Origin: Bradyrhizobium sp. AZCC 2262
GTDB lineage: Bacteria; Pseudomonadota; Alphaproteobacteria; Rhizobiales; Xanthobacteraceae
Length of the DNA stretch: 64,000 bases
Assembly: GCF_036924535.1 (NCBI RefSeq)
Contig: NZ_JAZHRT010000001.1
Coordinates: 8,494,001-8,558,000 of the forward strand
Reading direction: 5' to 3'
The notes under the pieces were generated by a model. The model made no database searches, was not told the DNA's origin, and saw nothing but the letters and a program-made list of their open reading frames with translations. The position numbers and the translations under genes are program-made. Shown here one piece after another: positions 43,396 to 50,953 of the stretch. Every line of letters begins with the position of its first letter. Position 1 is the stretch's first letter.

Positions 43396-44206
43396 GCGCG
43401 CACCGCAGGACGATCGCGCAACCGAAGCCCGGCCGGTCGCCTTCCGCGGCGCGGGTTTTGTGCCAAAGGCGGGGCGCGCCTCCGGCTGGATCGCGCTCGC
43501 GCTGGTGATCGCGGTTTGGCAATTGGCCGGCGGCGCCGGCTGGATCAATCCGCTGTTCCTGCCGGCGCCTTCAGCGATTGCGGTCGCGATCTACAAGCTC
43601 GCGATGTCAGGTGCGCTCTGGCAGCACGTTTCGGCTTCAGTCGTTCGCATCGGCTTAGGCTGGCTGCTCGGCACCGCGGCCGGCGTGATCATAGGCTTTG
43701 CAATCGGGCTGTCGACGCTGGCGCGCGGCGTCGGCATCACCTTCATCTCCGCGCTGTTTCCGATTCCGAAAATCGCGCTGCTGCCGCTTCTGATCCTCTG
43801 GCTTGGAATCGGCGAGGAGCCGAAGATCGCGACCATTGCGTTAGGGGTGTTCTTCTCCACCGCGATCTCGGTCTATAGCGGCGTCGATGCAGTGCCGCGC
43901 AACCTGATCCGGATGGCGCAGAGCTTTAATGTGCCGTTCCACGCCATCGTGCGCCGCGTGATCTGGCCGGGCGCGCTGCCATCGATCCTCGCGGGGTTCC
44001 GCATCACGGCGTCAGTGGCGCTGCTGCTCGTCGTCAGCGCTGAAATGATCGGCGCCCAGTTCGGCATCGGCGCGTTCGTGCTGCAGGCCGGCAATCTGAT
44101 GCAGACCGATCAGCTATTGGCCGGGGTGGTAATTCTGTCGCTGTTCGGGCTGGCGGTGGGGAAGCTGATCAATATGCTGGAAGCAAGGCTGCTGCACTGG
44201 CGGTAA
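43388..44206 (+). CDS. NitT/TauT-type ABC transporter permease
   Basis: A 272-residue integral membrane protein of the BPD_transp_1 type with about six membrane segments. The EAA-type cytoplasmic loop is AQSFNVPFHAIVRRVIWPGALPS (split: AQSFNVPFHAIV and RRVIWPGALPS). The ATG at 43388 has GAGG before it and overlaps the ATPase stop codon, a sign of translational coupling. An in-frame ATG at 43367 is less likely. Confidence 0.92.
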   Translation: MLERAPQDDRATEARPVAFRGAGFVPKAGRASGWIALALVIAVWQLAGGAGWINPLFLPAPSAIAVAIYKLAMSGALWQHVSASVVRIGLGWLLGTAAGVIIGFAIGLSTLARGVGITFISALFPIPKIALLPLLILWLGIGEEPKIATIALGVFFSTAISVYSGVDAVPRNLIRMAQSFNVPFHAIVRRVIWPGALPSILAGFRITASVALLLVVSAEMIGAQFGIGAFVLQAGNLMQTDQLLAGVVILSLFGLAVGKLINMLEARLLHWR

Positions 44207-44215
44207 CGTGGGGGA

Positions 44216-44302
44216 GTAGGGTGGGCAAAGCGAAGCGTGCCCACCACTTCGATCTCCGCAACGATGGTGGGCACGTCGCTAACGCTCCTTTGCCCACCCT
44301 AC
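44216..44302. repeat. Palindromic intergenic repeat, family B, copy 2
   Basis: Complete copy, GTAGGGTGGGCAAAGCGAAG to CCTTTGCCCACCCTAC. It follows the permease gene and immediately precedes a family A copy. It serves as the reference for the interrupted copy at 14214. Confidence 0.85.
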
Positions 44303-44310
44303 GAGTCTCC

Positions 44311-44430
44311 CGTCGTCCCTGCGAACGCAGGGACCCATACCGCGTGATTTGTCGATAAGGCAATGTGGCCGACGACCTTCCGCAAAACGAAGGCCGGTGG
44401 CTATGGGTCCCTGCTTTCGCAGGGACGACG
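44311..44430. repeat. Palindromic intergenic repeat, family A, copy 4
   Basis: Left arm CGTCGTCCCTGCGAACGC, right arm ending CGCAGGGACGACG; the right inner loop reads CTTTCG in place of CGTTCG. With the family B copy it fills the gap between two convergent genes. Confidence 0.85.
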
Positions 44431-44453
44431 ATGGACCATTCACGACAACGGCC

Positions 44454-45494
44454 TCACGCGTTGCCGCGGTCCTCGCGGAACAAATCGAGCTTCTGCTGCA
44501 CCGGGCGGTCGGAGAATGAGAACAGCACCGAGTCGGTGTCGGCCTCATGCGTGACCCAGTGCCAGCTCGGCACCACGAACAGGTCGCGCGGGCCCCATTC
44601 GAAAATCTGGTCGCCGATCCGGGTCCGGCCCTTGCCTTCGATCGCGGCGAACACGGTGGCGTCGGTCGCGCGGTAGCGCGCGGTCTTGAAGCCCTTCGGC
44701 AATAGCTGGATGAAGGTGCCGATCGTCGGCATCGCGAAATCGCCGGTCTCGGGGTTGGAGAATTTCAGCTTCAGCCCGTGGCAGGCGTCCCATTCGTCGC
44801 GCGTCTTGGCCAGCTCCAGCGCCTCGCGCGTATAGTTGTAGGGATAGTTGAAGATCGGCGAGGTCTTGGATTTGCGCTTCTCATCGACCGGCAGCAGATT
44901 GTGGCCGTAGCGCGCAAAGCTGTCGCCGGCGGGCTTACTGATCTTCTGCTGGTCCTCGTTCGATCCTTCGGCAAAAGACGCATCGAAGAACTGCACCATC
45001 GGGATGTCGAGCCCGTCGAGCCAGAACATCGGCTCGGATGTTTCGTTGGAATGGTCGTGCCAGGTCATCGAGGGCGTGATGACGAAATCGCCGGGCTCCA
45101 TCGCGGTGCGCTCGCCGTCGACGGTGGTATGGGCGCCCTTGCCTTCGAGCACGAAGCGCAGCGCCGACTGGCTGTGCCGATGGGCGGGCGCGACGTCGCC
45201 GGGGACCACCATCTGCACGCCGGCAAACAGCGACGTCGTGACCTTCGACTGGCCGCGCAGGCCGGGATTCTCCAGCACCAGCACCCGCCGCTCGGCTTCC
45301 TTGGCGGTGATCAGCTTGCCCGCTTCGGTCATGTAGTCGCGGATGGAATCGAACTTCCACAGGTACGGCCGGCAGGCGCTTCGCGGTTCTGGGGTGACGA
45401 GATCGCCCAGCACGTTCCACAGCGCGGAGAGATTCTCGCCGTCGATCTTCCTGTAGAACGCCTCGCGTTCCGGGGTCTTCTGCACGGCTTCCAT
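44454..45494 (-). CDS. Gentisate 1,2-dioxygenase (bicupin)
   Basis: A 346-residue double-cupin iron dioxygenase that opens gentisate to maleylpyruvate. The first cupin has the Fe(II) ligands HRH (105-107) in PAHRHSQSALRFVLEG, with a matching His in WHDHSN (145-150). The second cupin (FAAIEGKGRTRIGD; PSWHWVTHEAD) is less metal-like, as in known gentisate dioxygenases. GGGAGG precedes the ATG. Divergent to the isomerase/MarR/hydroxylase genes. A GACAGTATACT box overlaps the likely -10 of its promoter. Confidence 0.88.
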   Translation of the reverse strand: MEAVQKTPEREAFYRKIDGENLSALWNVLGDLVTPEPRSACRPYLWKFDSIRDYMTEAGKLITAKEAERRVLVLENPGLRGQSKVTTSLFAGVQMVVPGDVAPAHRHSQSALRFVLEGKGAHTTVDGERTAMEPGDFVITPSMTWHDHSNETSEPMFWLDGLDIPMVQFFDASFAEGSNEDQQKISKPAGDSFARYGHNLLPVDEKRKSKTSPIFNYPYNYTREALELAKTRDEWDACHGLKLKFSNPETGDFAMPTIGTFIQLLPKGFKTARYRATDATVFAAIEGKGRTRIGDQIFEWGPRDLFVVPSWHWVTHEADTDSVLFSFSDRPVQQKLDLFREDRGNA

Positions 45495-45532
45495 GATCAG
45501 CCTCCCGTCATTTTTTCTATCGTTTCATGATT

Positions 45533-45564
45533 GACAGTATACTTACAATATGGATAGCGTCAAT
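45533..45564 (-). promoter_or_regulatory. Promoter and GACAGTATACT operator of the gentisate dioxygenase gene
   Basis: On the minus strand TTGACG (about 45559-45564), a 16-bp spacer and TATACT (about 45537-45542) form a sigma-70-like promoter upstream of the dioxygenase start. The -10 lies within GACAGTATACT (45533-45543). The same 11-mer recurs at 50858 before the other catabolic operon. Promoter assignment is by pattern only. Confidence 0.6.
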
Positions 45565-45576
45565 GACAGCCCGCCA

Positions 45577-45604
45577 AGGCAAACGATAAAAGGCAAACGA
45601 TAAA
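45577..45604 (+). repeat. Tandem 14-bp repeat in the divergent promoter region
   Basis: AGGCAAACGATAAA occurs twice in direct tandem. The inner AAACGATA also occurs inverted as TATCGTTT at 45519-45526, on the other side of the GACAGTATACT box. It lies just before the ribosome-binding site of the isomerase gene. Confidence 0.7.
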
Positions 45605-45621
45605 ATCCGAGGGAGGTTCCG

Positions 45622-46254
45622 ATGAAGCTGCATGGCTATTTCCGCAGCAGCGCGGCATACCGCGTCAGGATCGCGCTGAACCTCAAGGGGTTGCCGGCCG
45701 ATCACCTGTCGCATCACCTTCGCAAGGGCGAACAGTGCGCGCCCGCCTATCTCGCCATCAACCCGCAGGGGCTGGTGCCGACGCTGGAAGACGGCACTGG
45801 GGCCGTGCTGACCCAATCACTCGCCATCATTGAATGGCTGGACGAGACCCATCCCAATCCACCGTTGTTGCCAAAGGAGCCGCTGCGCCGTGCCAAGGTG
45901 CGCGCATTCGCCATGGCGCTCGCCTGCGATACGCACCCGGTGCAAAATCTCAAGGTTCTGGCACGTTTGCGCCAGCTCGGTCTGGGCGAAGAGAAGGTGA
46001 CGGAATGGGCGGCCTGGGCCAACCGGGAGGGATTGTCCGCCTGCGAAACGCTGGTCGCGGGCGAGGCCGGCCCATTCTGCTTCGGCGACAAGCCCACCCT
46101 GGCCGACCTCTGTCTGGTCCCGCAGCTTGGCAATGCGCGGCGCTTCGGCGTCGATGTTTCGGCCTATCCGCGGCTGCTGAAGGCTGAGACAGCGGCCAGG
46201 GAAATGAAGGCGTTCACTGATGCCGCACCGGACAAGCAAGCCGATGCCGAGTAG
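45622..46254 (+). CDS. Maleylpyruvate/maleylacetoacetate isomerase (zeta-class GST)
   Basis: A 210-residue zeta glutathione transferase: N-terminal YFRSSAAYRVRIALNLKG (the SS-x-x-xR active-site motif), INPQGLVPTLED, and LTQSLAIIEWLDE for glutathione binding. Beside a gentisate dioxygenase gene it most likely isomerises maleylpyruvate to fumarylpyruvate. GGGAGG precedes the ATG. The next gene (MarR) begins within its last codons. Confidence 0.9.
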   Translation: MKLHGYFRSSAAYRVRIALNLKGLPADHLSHHLRKGEQCAPAYLAINPQGLVPTLEDGTGAVLTQSLAIIEWLDETHPNPPLLPKEPLRRAKVRAFAMALACDTHPVQNLKVLARLRQLGLGEEKVTEWAAWANREGLSACETLVAGEAGPFCFGDKPTLADLCLVPQLGNARRFGVDVSAYPRLLKAETAAREMKAFTDAAPDKQADAE

Positions 46255-46753
46255 GCCCTCACCCATCACGATGGACGCGGTCTACGCCGCGCCCGGCTAC
46301 CTGTTCCGCCGGATGCAGCAGATCGCGGTCTCGATCTTCGTCGAGGAATGCAGGGCGTTCGACCTGACGCCGGTGCAATATGCGGCGCTGGTGACGATCC
46401 ACACCCATCCCGGCATCGACGCCACCCGGCTGTCGGCGGTGATCGCCTTCGACCGCTCCACACTCGGCAACGTGATCGAGCGGCTTGAGAGCAAGGCGCT
46501 GATCGAGCGCAAGCCCTCGCGCGAGGACAAGCGCGTCAAGCTGCTCCATCTGACCAAATCGGGTGCAGCCGTGCTGCGCGACATCATGCCCTCGGTGGAG
46601 CGCGCGCAGGTGCGGATGCTGCAGCCCTTGAAGCCGGCCGACCGCAAGACCCTGCTGGCGCTGCTGACGCAGCTCGTCGATCTCAACAACGAGGCCTCGC
46701 GCGTGCCGCTGCGCGCCGAGGATGCGCTCGAACATCTGGGGAAATCGAATTGA
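46244..46753 (+). CDS. MarR-family transcriptional regulator
   Basis: A 169-residue winged-helix regulator. The recognition region is AALVTIHTHPGIDATRLSAVI then FDRSTLGNVIERLESKALIERKPS, followed by the wing EDKRVKLLHLT. The family commonly responds to phenolic or aryl-CoA ligands. Embedded between the isomerase and hydroxylase genes of the gentisate island, it is the natural candidate to bind the two GACAGTATACT boxes. Starts at 46220, 46244 or 46271 are possible. Its stop overlaps the next start by one base (TGATG). Confidence 0.88.
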   Translation: MPSRPSPITMDAVYAAPGYLFRRMQQIAVSIFVEECRAFDLTPVQYAALVTIHTHPGIDATRLSAVIAFDRSTLGNVIERLESKALIERKPSREDKRVKLLHLTKSGAAVLRDIMPSVERAQVRMLQPLKPADRKTLLALLTQLVDLNNEASRVPLRAEDALEHLGKSN

Positions 46754-47934
46754 TGGACGCACGGCCGGTTTTGATCGCAGGTGGCGGAATCGGCGGGCTC
46801 GCCGCAGCGCTTGGGTTGGCGCAAAAAGGCATCCGCTCGATCCTGCTGGAAAGGGCCTCGCTGCTCGGCGAAATCGGCGCCGGCATCCAGCTCGGGCCCA
46901 ACGCATTCCACGCCTTCGACTATCTCGGCGTCGGCGAGGCCGCACGAAGCATGGCCGTCTATATCGATCAGCTCCGGCTGATGGATGCGTTAACGGCCGA
47001 GGAGATCACCCATGTCGATCTTGGCGATGCGTTTCGCGCGCGTTTCCGCAATCCCTATGCGGTGGTGCATCGCGGCGATCTGCACGGCGTGTTCCTGCGC
47101 GCCTGCCAGAGCCATGAGCTGATCGAACTACGCGTCAGCAGCGAGGTGGTCGGCTACGATCAGGATGGCTCGTCGGTGACGGCGCGGCTTGCCAATGGCG
47201 AACGCGTCACGGGGCGGCTGTTGATCGGCGCCGACGGGCTGTGGTCGAACGTCCGCAAGCAGGTGGTCGCGGACGGGTCGCCGCTTGTGTCCGGGCATAC
47301 GACGTACCGCTCGGTGATCCCGACCGAGCAAATGCCGGAAGATTTGCGCTGGAACGCGGCGACGCTGTGGGCCGGGCCGAAATGCCATATCGTGCATTAT
47401 CCGCTGTCGGGCTGGAAGGTGTTCAACCTCGTCGTCACCTATCACAACGACGCGCCGGAGCCGGTGGCGGGCAAGCCTGTCAGCGACGAGGAAGTCATGC
47501 AGGGCTTTGGCCACGTGCATGAGCGCGCGCAGGAGATTATCCGCCACGGAAAGAACTGGCGGCTGTGGGTGCTGTGCGACCGCGATCCGGTCGAGCGCTG
47601 GGTCGACGGCCGCGTCGCGCTGCTCGGCGACGCCGCGCATCCGATGCTGCAATATTTCGCGCAAGGCGCGTGTCAGGCGATGGAAGACGCGGTGTGCCTG
47701 TCGCACATGCTGGCGCAGCATGATGATTACGCCACGGCGCTGGAAGCCTATCGTGCACAACGTTTCCTGCGCACTGCAAAGGTGCAGTTGATGTCCCGCG
47801 CCATCGGCGAGCACATCTATCACCCCGCCGGCGGACATGCCCGGCTGCGCAATGCGATCATGGGCGCGAAGACGTCGGAAGAGTGGTACGGCGATCTGGC
47901 GTGGCTGTATGGCGGGACGGGGTTGGCGGGGTAG
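46753..47934 (+). CDS. FAD monooxygenase, 3-hydroxybenzoate 6-hydroxylase-like
   Basis: A 393-residue class A flavin hydroxylase: GGGIGGLAAALGL (10-22), the DG motif LLIGADGLWSNVR, and the GD motif VALLGDAAHPMLQYFAQGA. The phrase GAGIQLGPNAFHAFDYLGVG is typical of the 3-hydroxybenzoate 6-hydroxylase/salicylate hydroxylase group. Next to a gentisate dioxygenase gene, para-hydroxylation of 3-hydroxybenzoate to gentisate is the best guess. Translationally coupled to the MarR gene. Confidence 0.85.
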   Translation: MDARPVLIAGGGIGGLAAALGLAQKGIRSILLERASLLGEIGAGIQLGPNAFHAFDYLGVGEAARSMAVYIDQLRLMDALTAEEITHVDLGDAFRARFRNPYAVVHRGDLHGVFLRACQSHELIELRVSSEVVGYDQDGSSVTARLANGERVTGRLLIGADGLWSNVRKQVVADGSPLVSGHTTYRSVIPTEQMPEDLRWNAATLWAGPKCHIVHYPLSGWKVFNLVVTYHNDAPEPVAGKPVSDEEVMQGFGHVHERAQEIIRHGKNWRLWVLCDRDPVERWVDGRVALLGDAAHPMLQYFAQGACQAMEDAVCLSHMLAQHDDYATALEAYRAQRFLRTAKVQLMSRAIGEHIYHPAGGHARLRNAIMGAKTSEEWYGDLAWLYGGTGLAG

Positions 47935-47951
47935 GGGCCGCGTACTCCGCT

Positions 47952-48071
47952 GTCGTCCCGGCCTTGAGCCGGGACCCATAACCACAGGAAGTCGTGCTGG
48001 GCACGCTGGGGCTACAGCGATCGGAACAGCCAACATTGGTGGCTATGGGTCCCTGCGTTCGCAGGGACGAC
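47952..48071. repeat. Palindromic intergenic repeat, family A, copy 5 (arms diverged)
   Basis: Right arm is standard (TATGGGTCCCTGCGTTCGCAG... ending GGACGAC, given in part). The left arm inner hairpin is changed to CCCGGCCTTGAGCCGGG yet is still a perfect hairpin. It lies between the convergent hydroxylase and ligase genes. Confidence 0.8.
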
Positions 48072-48092
48072 ACCGAGTTTGTGGCTACCGCG

Positions 48093-49706
48093 CTACATCT
48101 TCATCAAGGCCTGGCGGTCGATCTTGCCCGTGCCGGTCTTCGGCAATTCCCCGATGAACCTGATCTCGCGCGGATATTTGTAGGGCAGCAATTTTTCCTT
48201 GACGTAATCCTGCAGCCTCCTTGCGGCTTCGCTCTCCTTGAAGCCGCCCTTGTTCATCACCACCACAGCTTTCAGCGTCATGCGCCGATCAGGCAGCTCG
48301 GCGGCGAATACGGCGCATTCTCTGATGTCGGGGTGCTCGGCAAGGCACAACTCGACCTCGAGCGGGTAAACCCATTGGCCGGATATCTTGATCAGGTCGT
48401 CGGCGCGGCCGCGGAAGAAATGAAAACCGTCGGCATCGCGCAGGAAGCGGTCGCCGGTGTAGATCCAACCGCCTTCGCGAATGGTCTCCGCCGATTTGTC
48501 GGGCCGGTTCCAATAGATCGGGGTGCTGGAATCGCCGCGGACCCACAAAATGCCTTCCTCGTTGTTGCCGACCTCGCGGCCGTCCTTGTCCTTCAACAGG
48601 ATTTCGTAGCCGGGAACACGCAAGCCCGCCGCGCCGAGTTTTTTCTTTTCGGGGCGGTTGGAGAGATAGATGTGCAGCACTTCCGTCGAGCCGAGCCCCT
48701 CGATGATCTCGAGTCCCGTCAGCGCCTTCCAGCCGTTGAAGACTTCCGCCGACAGCACCTCGGCGGCCGACAGAGCCATCCGCAGCGGCGAGAAGTCCGC
48801 CGCAGCCGCACCCTCGGCCTTGGTCAGCGCGGTGTAGAGCGTTGGCAATCCGTAGAACACGGACGGTCGATATTTCTCGATCGCCTCGAAGATCGTTGCC
48901 GGCTTCGGTTGCCCGGGCAGCAGCAGAGTCGCCGCACCGACCGAGAACGGGAAGGTGATGGCGTTGCCGAAGCCGTAGGCGAAGAAAATCTTCGGGACCG
49001 AGAAGCAGATGTCGTCGGGCGTCAGCTTGAGCACGTTGCGCGCAAACGCCTGCTCGCTATAGGCCATGTCGTGCTGCAGGTGGACGATGCCCTTGGGACG
49101 GCCGGTCGAGCCGGATGAATACATCCAGAACGCCATGTCGTCGCGCCTCGTGTCAGCTTCGGGCAGATCGGTGGAGAATCCCTGCAGCCATTGCTGCGCG
49201 ATGAAGGTTTTCGGCACGGCGTGTTCGCCCGCCGCGCCATTGACCACGACCAGGGTTTGCAGCGGCGTGTCCTTGCAGGCCTCCGCATTGAATCGCGACG
49301 TGAACTCGGCCTCCGCGACGGCTACGGCTGCACCGGCGTCCGAAAGGTAGAACTGCAGCAGGTCCGGCGGCGTCAGCGTGTTGATCAACAGCGGCACAAA
49401 ACCCGACCGTACCGCGCCGAAAAACGCCGCAGGATAGACCGGCGTGTCGTCGAGGAACATCAGGATGCGGTCGCCGCGCTTCAGGCCCAGCGACTGAAAG
49501 CCATGCCCCCATTGTGACGCCTCGGCGCAGAGCTGTGCGTAAGTGCGCGTGCCGCCGGGGCCGGTCAGCGCCAGCCGCTCGCCGCGGCCGGCCGCGAGAT
49601 TGTCGAACAGGATGTGGCTGGCGTTATAGCTTTCCGGAATCGCAAAGCCGATCTCGCGCGCGCCCGGATTGTCGCGGGGCACCAAATCGGAAATGTGTGA
49701 CGTCAT
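48093..49706 (-). CDS. Aryl-CoA ligase, benzoate-CoA ligase family
   Basis: A 537-residue ANL-superfamily ligase that would activate an aromatic acid with ATP and CoA. The P-loop motif YSSGSTGRPKGIVH lies near residue 197, GLGSTEVLHIY is the A5 motif, IYTGDRFLRD the A7 motif and KTGTGKIDRQAL carries the A10 lysine. LPTLYTALTKAEG and the overall length fit benzoate/2-aminobenzoate/salicylate-CoA ligases. The ATG overlaps the stop of the upstream monooxygenase gene (ATGA), so the two work together. Confidence 0.88.
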   Translation of the reverse strand: MTSHISDLVPRDNPGAREIGFAIPESYNASHILFDNLAAGRGERLALTGPGGTRTYAQLCAEASQWGHGFQSLGLKRGDRILMFLDDTPVYPAAFFGAVRSGFVPLLINTLTPPDLLQFYLSDAGAAVAVAEAEFTSRFNAEACKDTPLQTLVVVNGAAGEHAVPKTFIAQQWLQGFSTDLPEADTRRDDMAFWMYSSGSTGRPKGIVHLQHDMAYSEQAFARNVLKLTPDDICFSVPKIFFAYGFGNAITFPFSVGAATLLLPGQPKPATIFEAIEKYRPSVFYGLPTLYTALTKAEGAAAADFSPLRMALSAAEVLSAEVFNGWKALTGLEIIEGLGSTEVLHIYLSNRPEKKKLGAAGLRVPGYEILLKDKDGREVGNNEEGILWVRGDSSTPIYWNRPDKSAETIREGGWIYTGDRFLRDADGFHFFRGRADDLIKISGQWVYPLEVELCLAEHPDIRECAVFAAELPDRRMTLKAVVVMNKGGFKESEAARRLQDYVKEKLLPYKYPREIRFIGELPKTGTGKIDRQALMKM

Positions 49707-50842
49707 GCCTGGCTCCCGATCTTCTTTTCCGCCTCGTAACGGGCCATGAATTCCGGCGACATCGCGCGCAGCCTCGCATCCGCGATCCGCCCGGAGCGGG
49801 TGATGTAGCTGTAGGCAAAATCCATCAGGTCGAGCTTCATGTGTTCGGGAAAATGTTCGTACCAGTCGGCGCTGGTGCGCGCCGCCGTCACCAGCTTTTG
49901 CACGATCGGTTTGCGTTCGGCCTGGTAGCGGGCGAGGCTTGCGGGAATATCGTTTTCCGCCTCCAGCGCCTTGGTCAGCGCGATCGCGTCTTCGATCGCG
50001 AGCCGGGTGCCCGAGCCGATCGAGAAATGCGCGGTATGCAGGGCGTCGCCGATCAACACCATGTTGCCGTGCGACCAATTCTCGTTCCAGATCCAGGGGA
50101 AATTCCGCCACACCGATTTGTTCGAGACCAGCGAATGGCCGTCCAGCGTGCTTGCGAATATCTCCTCGCATATCGCCTGTGACTGCTCGATCGTCTTGTG
50201 CTCGAAGCCGTAGGCCTGCCAGGTCGCCGCGTCGCATTCGACCAGGAACGTGCTCATGGAGGGTGAATAGCGATAGTGGTGGGCGTTGAAGAACCCCAAA
50301 TCGGTTTTGACAAAAGTCTGCGACAGCGTGGCAAAACGCTTGGTGGAGCCATACCAGGCGAACTTGTTGGTCGAATGCGAAACCGAGGCGCCGAATTCCT
50401 TCTCAAAGCCGCGGCGCACCAGCGAGTTCAGCCCGTCGGCGGCGACGATCAGGTCGTATCCCCCAAGCTCGTCCAATGACTGGATCGTGGTGTTGTATCG
50501 CGCCGCAATTCCCGCCGCGCGCACGCGCTGCTGCAGGATGGTCAGGAGTTCAAGCCGGCCGATCGAGGAGAAGCCGATGCCGTCGATCTCGACGCTCTCG
50601 CCGCGCAAATTGAGCGTGATGTTCTTCCAGCTCTCCATCCGCGGCGTGATGGCGTCCACCGTCTCGGGATCGTCGGCACGCAGAAATTCCAGCGCCTGTT
50701 CGGAAAACACCACGCCAAACCCCCAGGTCGCGCCTTCGGGGTTCTGTTCGAACAGGTCGATATGCGCGTCCGGGTGACGCCGTTTCCAGAGATAGGCGAA
50801 GTAGAGACCGCCAGGGCCTCCGCCGATGACGGCGATACGCAC
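49703..50842 (-). CDS. FAD monooxygenase, salicyloyl-CoA 5-hydroxylase-like
   Basis: A 379-residue class A flavin hydroxylase: GGGPGGLYFAYLWKRRHP at the N-terminus, VVAADGLNS-type DG motif (LIVAADGLNSLVRRG) and GDALHTAHFSIGSGTRLAIED. The phrase WGFGVVFSEQALEFL is typical of aryl-CoA hydroxylases such as salicyloyl-CoA 5-hydroxylase and the N-domain of 2-aminobenzoyl-CoA monooxygenase. With the linked aryl-CoA ligase it would make gentisyl-CoA from salicylate. Starts with GTG after GGGAGGAAG. A perfect ACAGTATACTGT palindrome lies 16 bp upstream. Confidence 0.84.
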   Translation of the reverse strand: MRIAVIGGGPGGLYFAYLWKRRHPDAHIDLFEQNPEGATWGFGVVFSEQALEFLRADDPETVDAITPRMESWKNITLNLRGESVEIDGIGFSSIGRLELLTILQQRVRAAGIAARYNTTIQSLDELGGYDLIVAADGLNSLVRRGFEKEFGASVSHSTNKFAWYGSTKRFATLSQTFVKTDLGFFNAHHYRYSPSMSTFLVECDAATWQAYGFEHKTIEQSQAICEEIFASTLDGHSLVSNKSVWRNFPWIWNENWSHGNMVLIGDALHTAHFSIGSGTRLAIEDAIALTKALEAENDIPASLARYQAERKPIVQKLVTAARTSADWYEHFPEHMKLDLMDFAYSYITRSGRIADARLRAMSPEFMARYEAEKKIGSQA

Positions 50843-50857
50843 GTCTTCCTCCCAATC

Positions 50858-50881
50858 GACAGTATACTGTTTAATTTGGAT
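50858..50881 (-). promoter_or_regulatory. ACAGTATACTGT operator before the aryl-CoA ligase/hydroxylase operon
   Basis: ACAGTATACTGT (50859-50870) is a perfect 12-bp palindrome. With its flanks it shares GACAGTATACT and a nearby GGAT with the box at 45533. TATACT on the minus strand may also be the -10 of the operon promoter. Two matching boxes flank one catabolic island with one MarR gene inside it. Confidence 0.7.
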
Positions 50882-50953
50882 CGGAGACTAATCCGCGCCG
50901 GAAATTTCCGCCACAAAAAAATCGACCGGAACCCGGGCTCCGGACGGCCGAAA

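Noticed and set aside
45531..45555. TTGACA at 45531 as a plus-strand -35 for the isomerase gene
   Set aside because: No acceptable -10 lies 16-18 bp downstream; the minus-strand pair TTGACG/TATACT is the better promoter reading.
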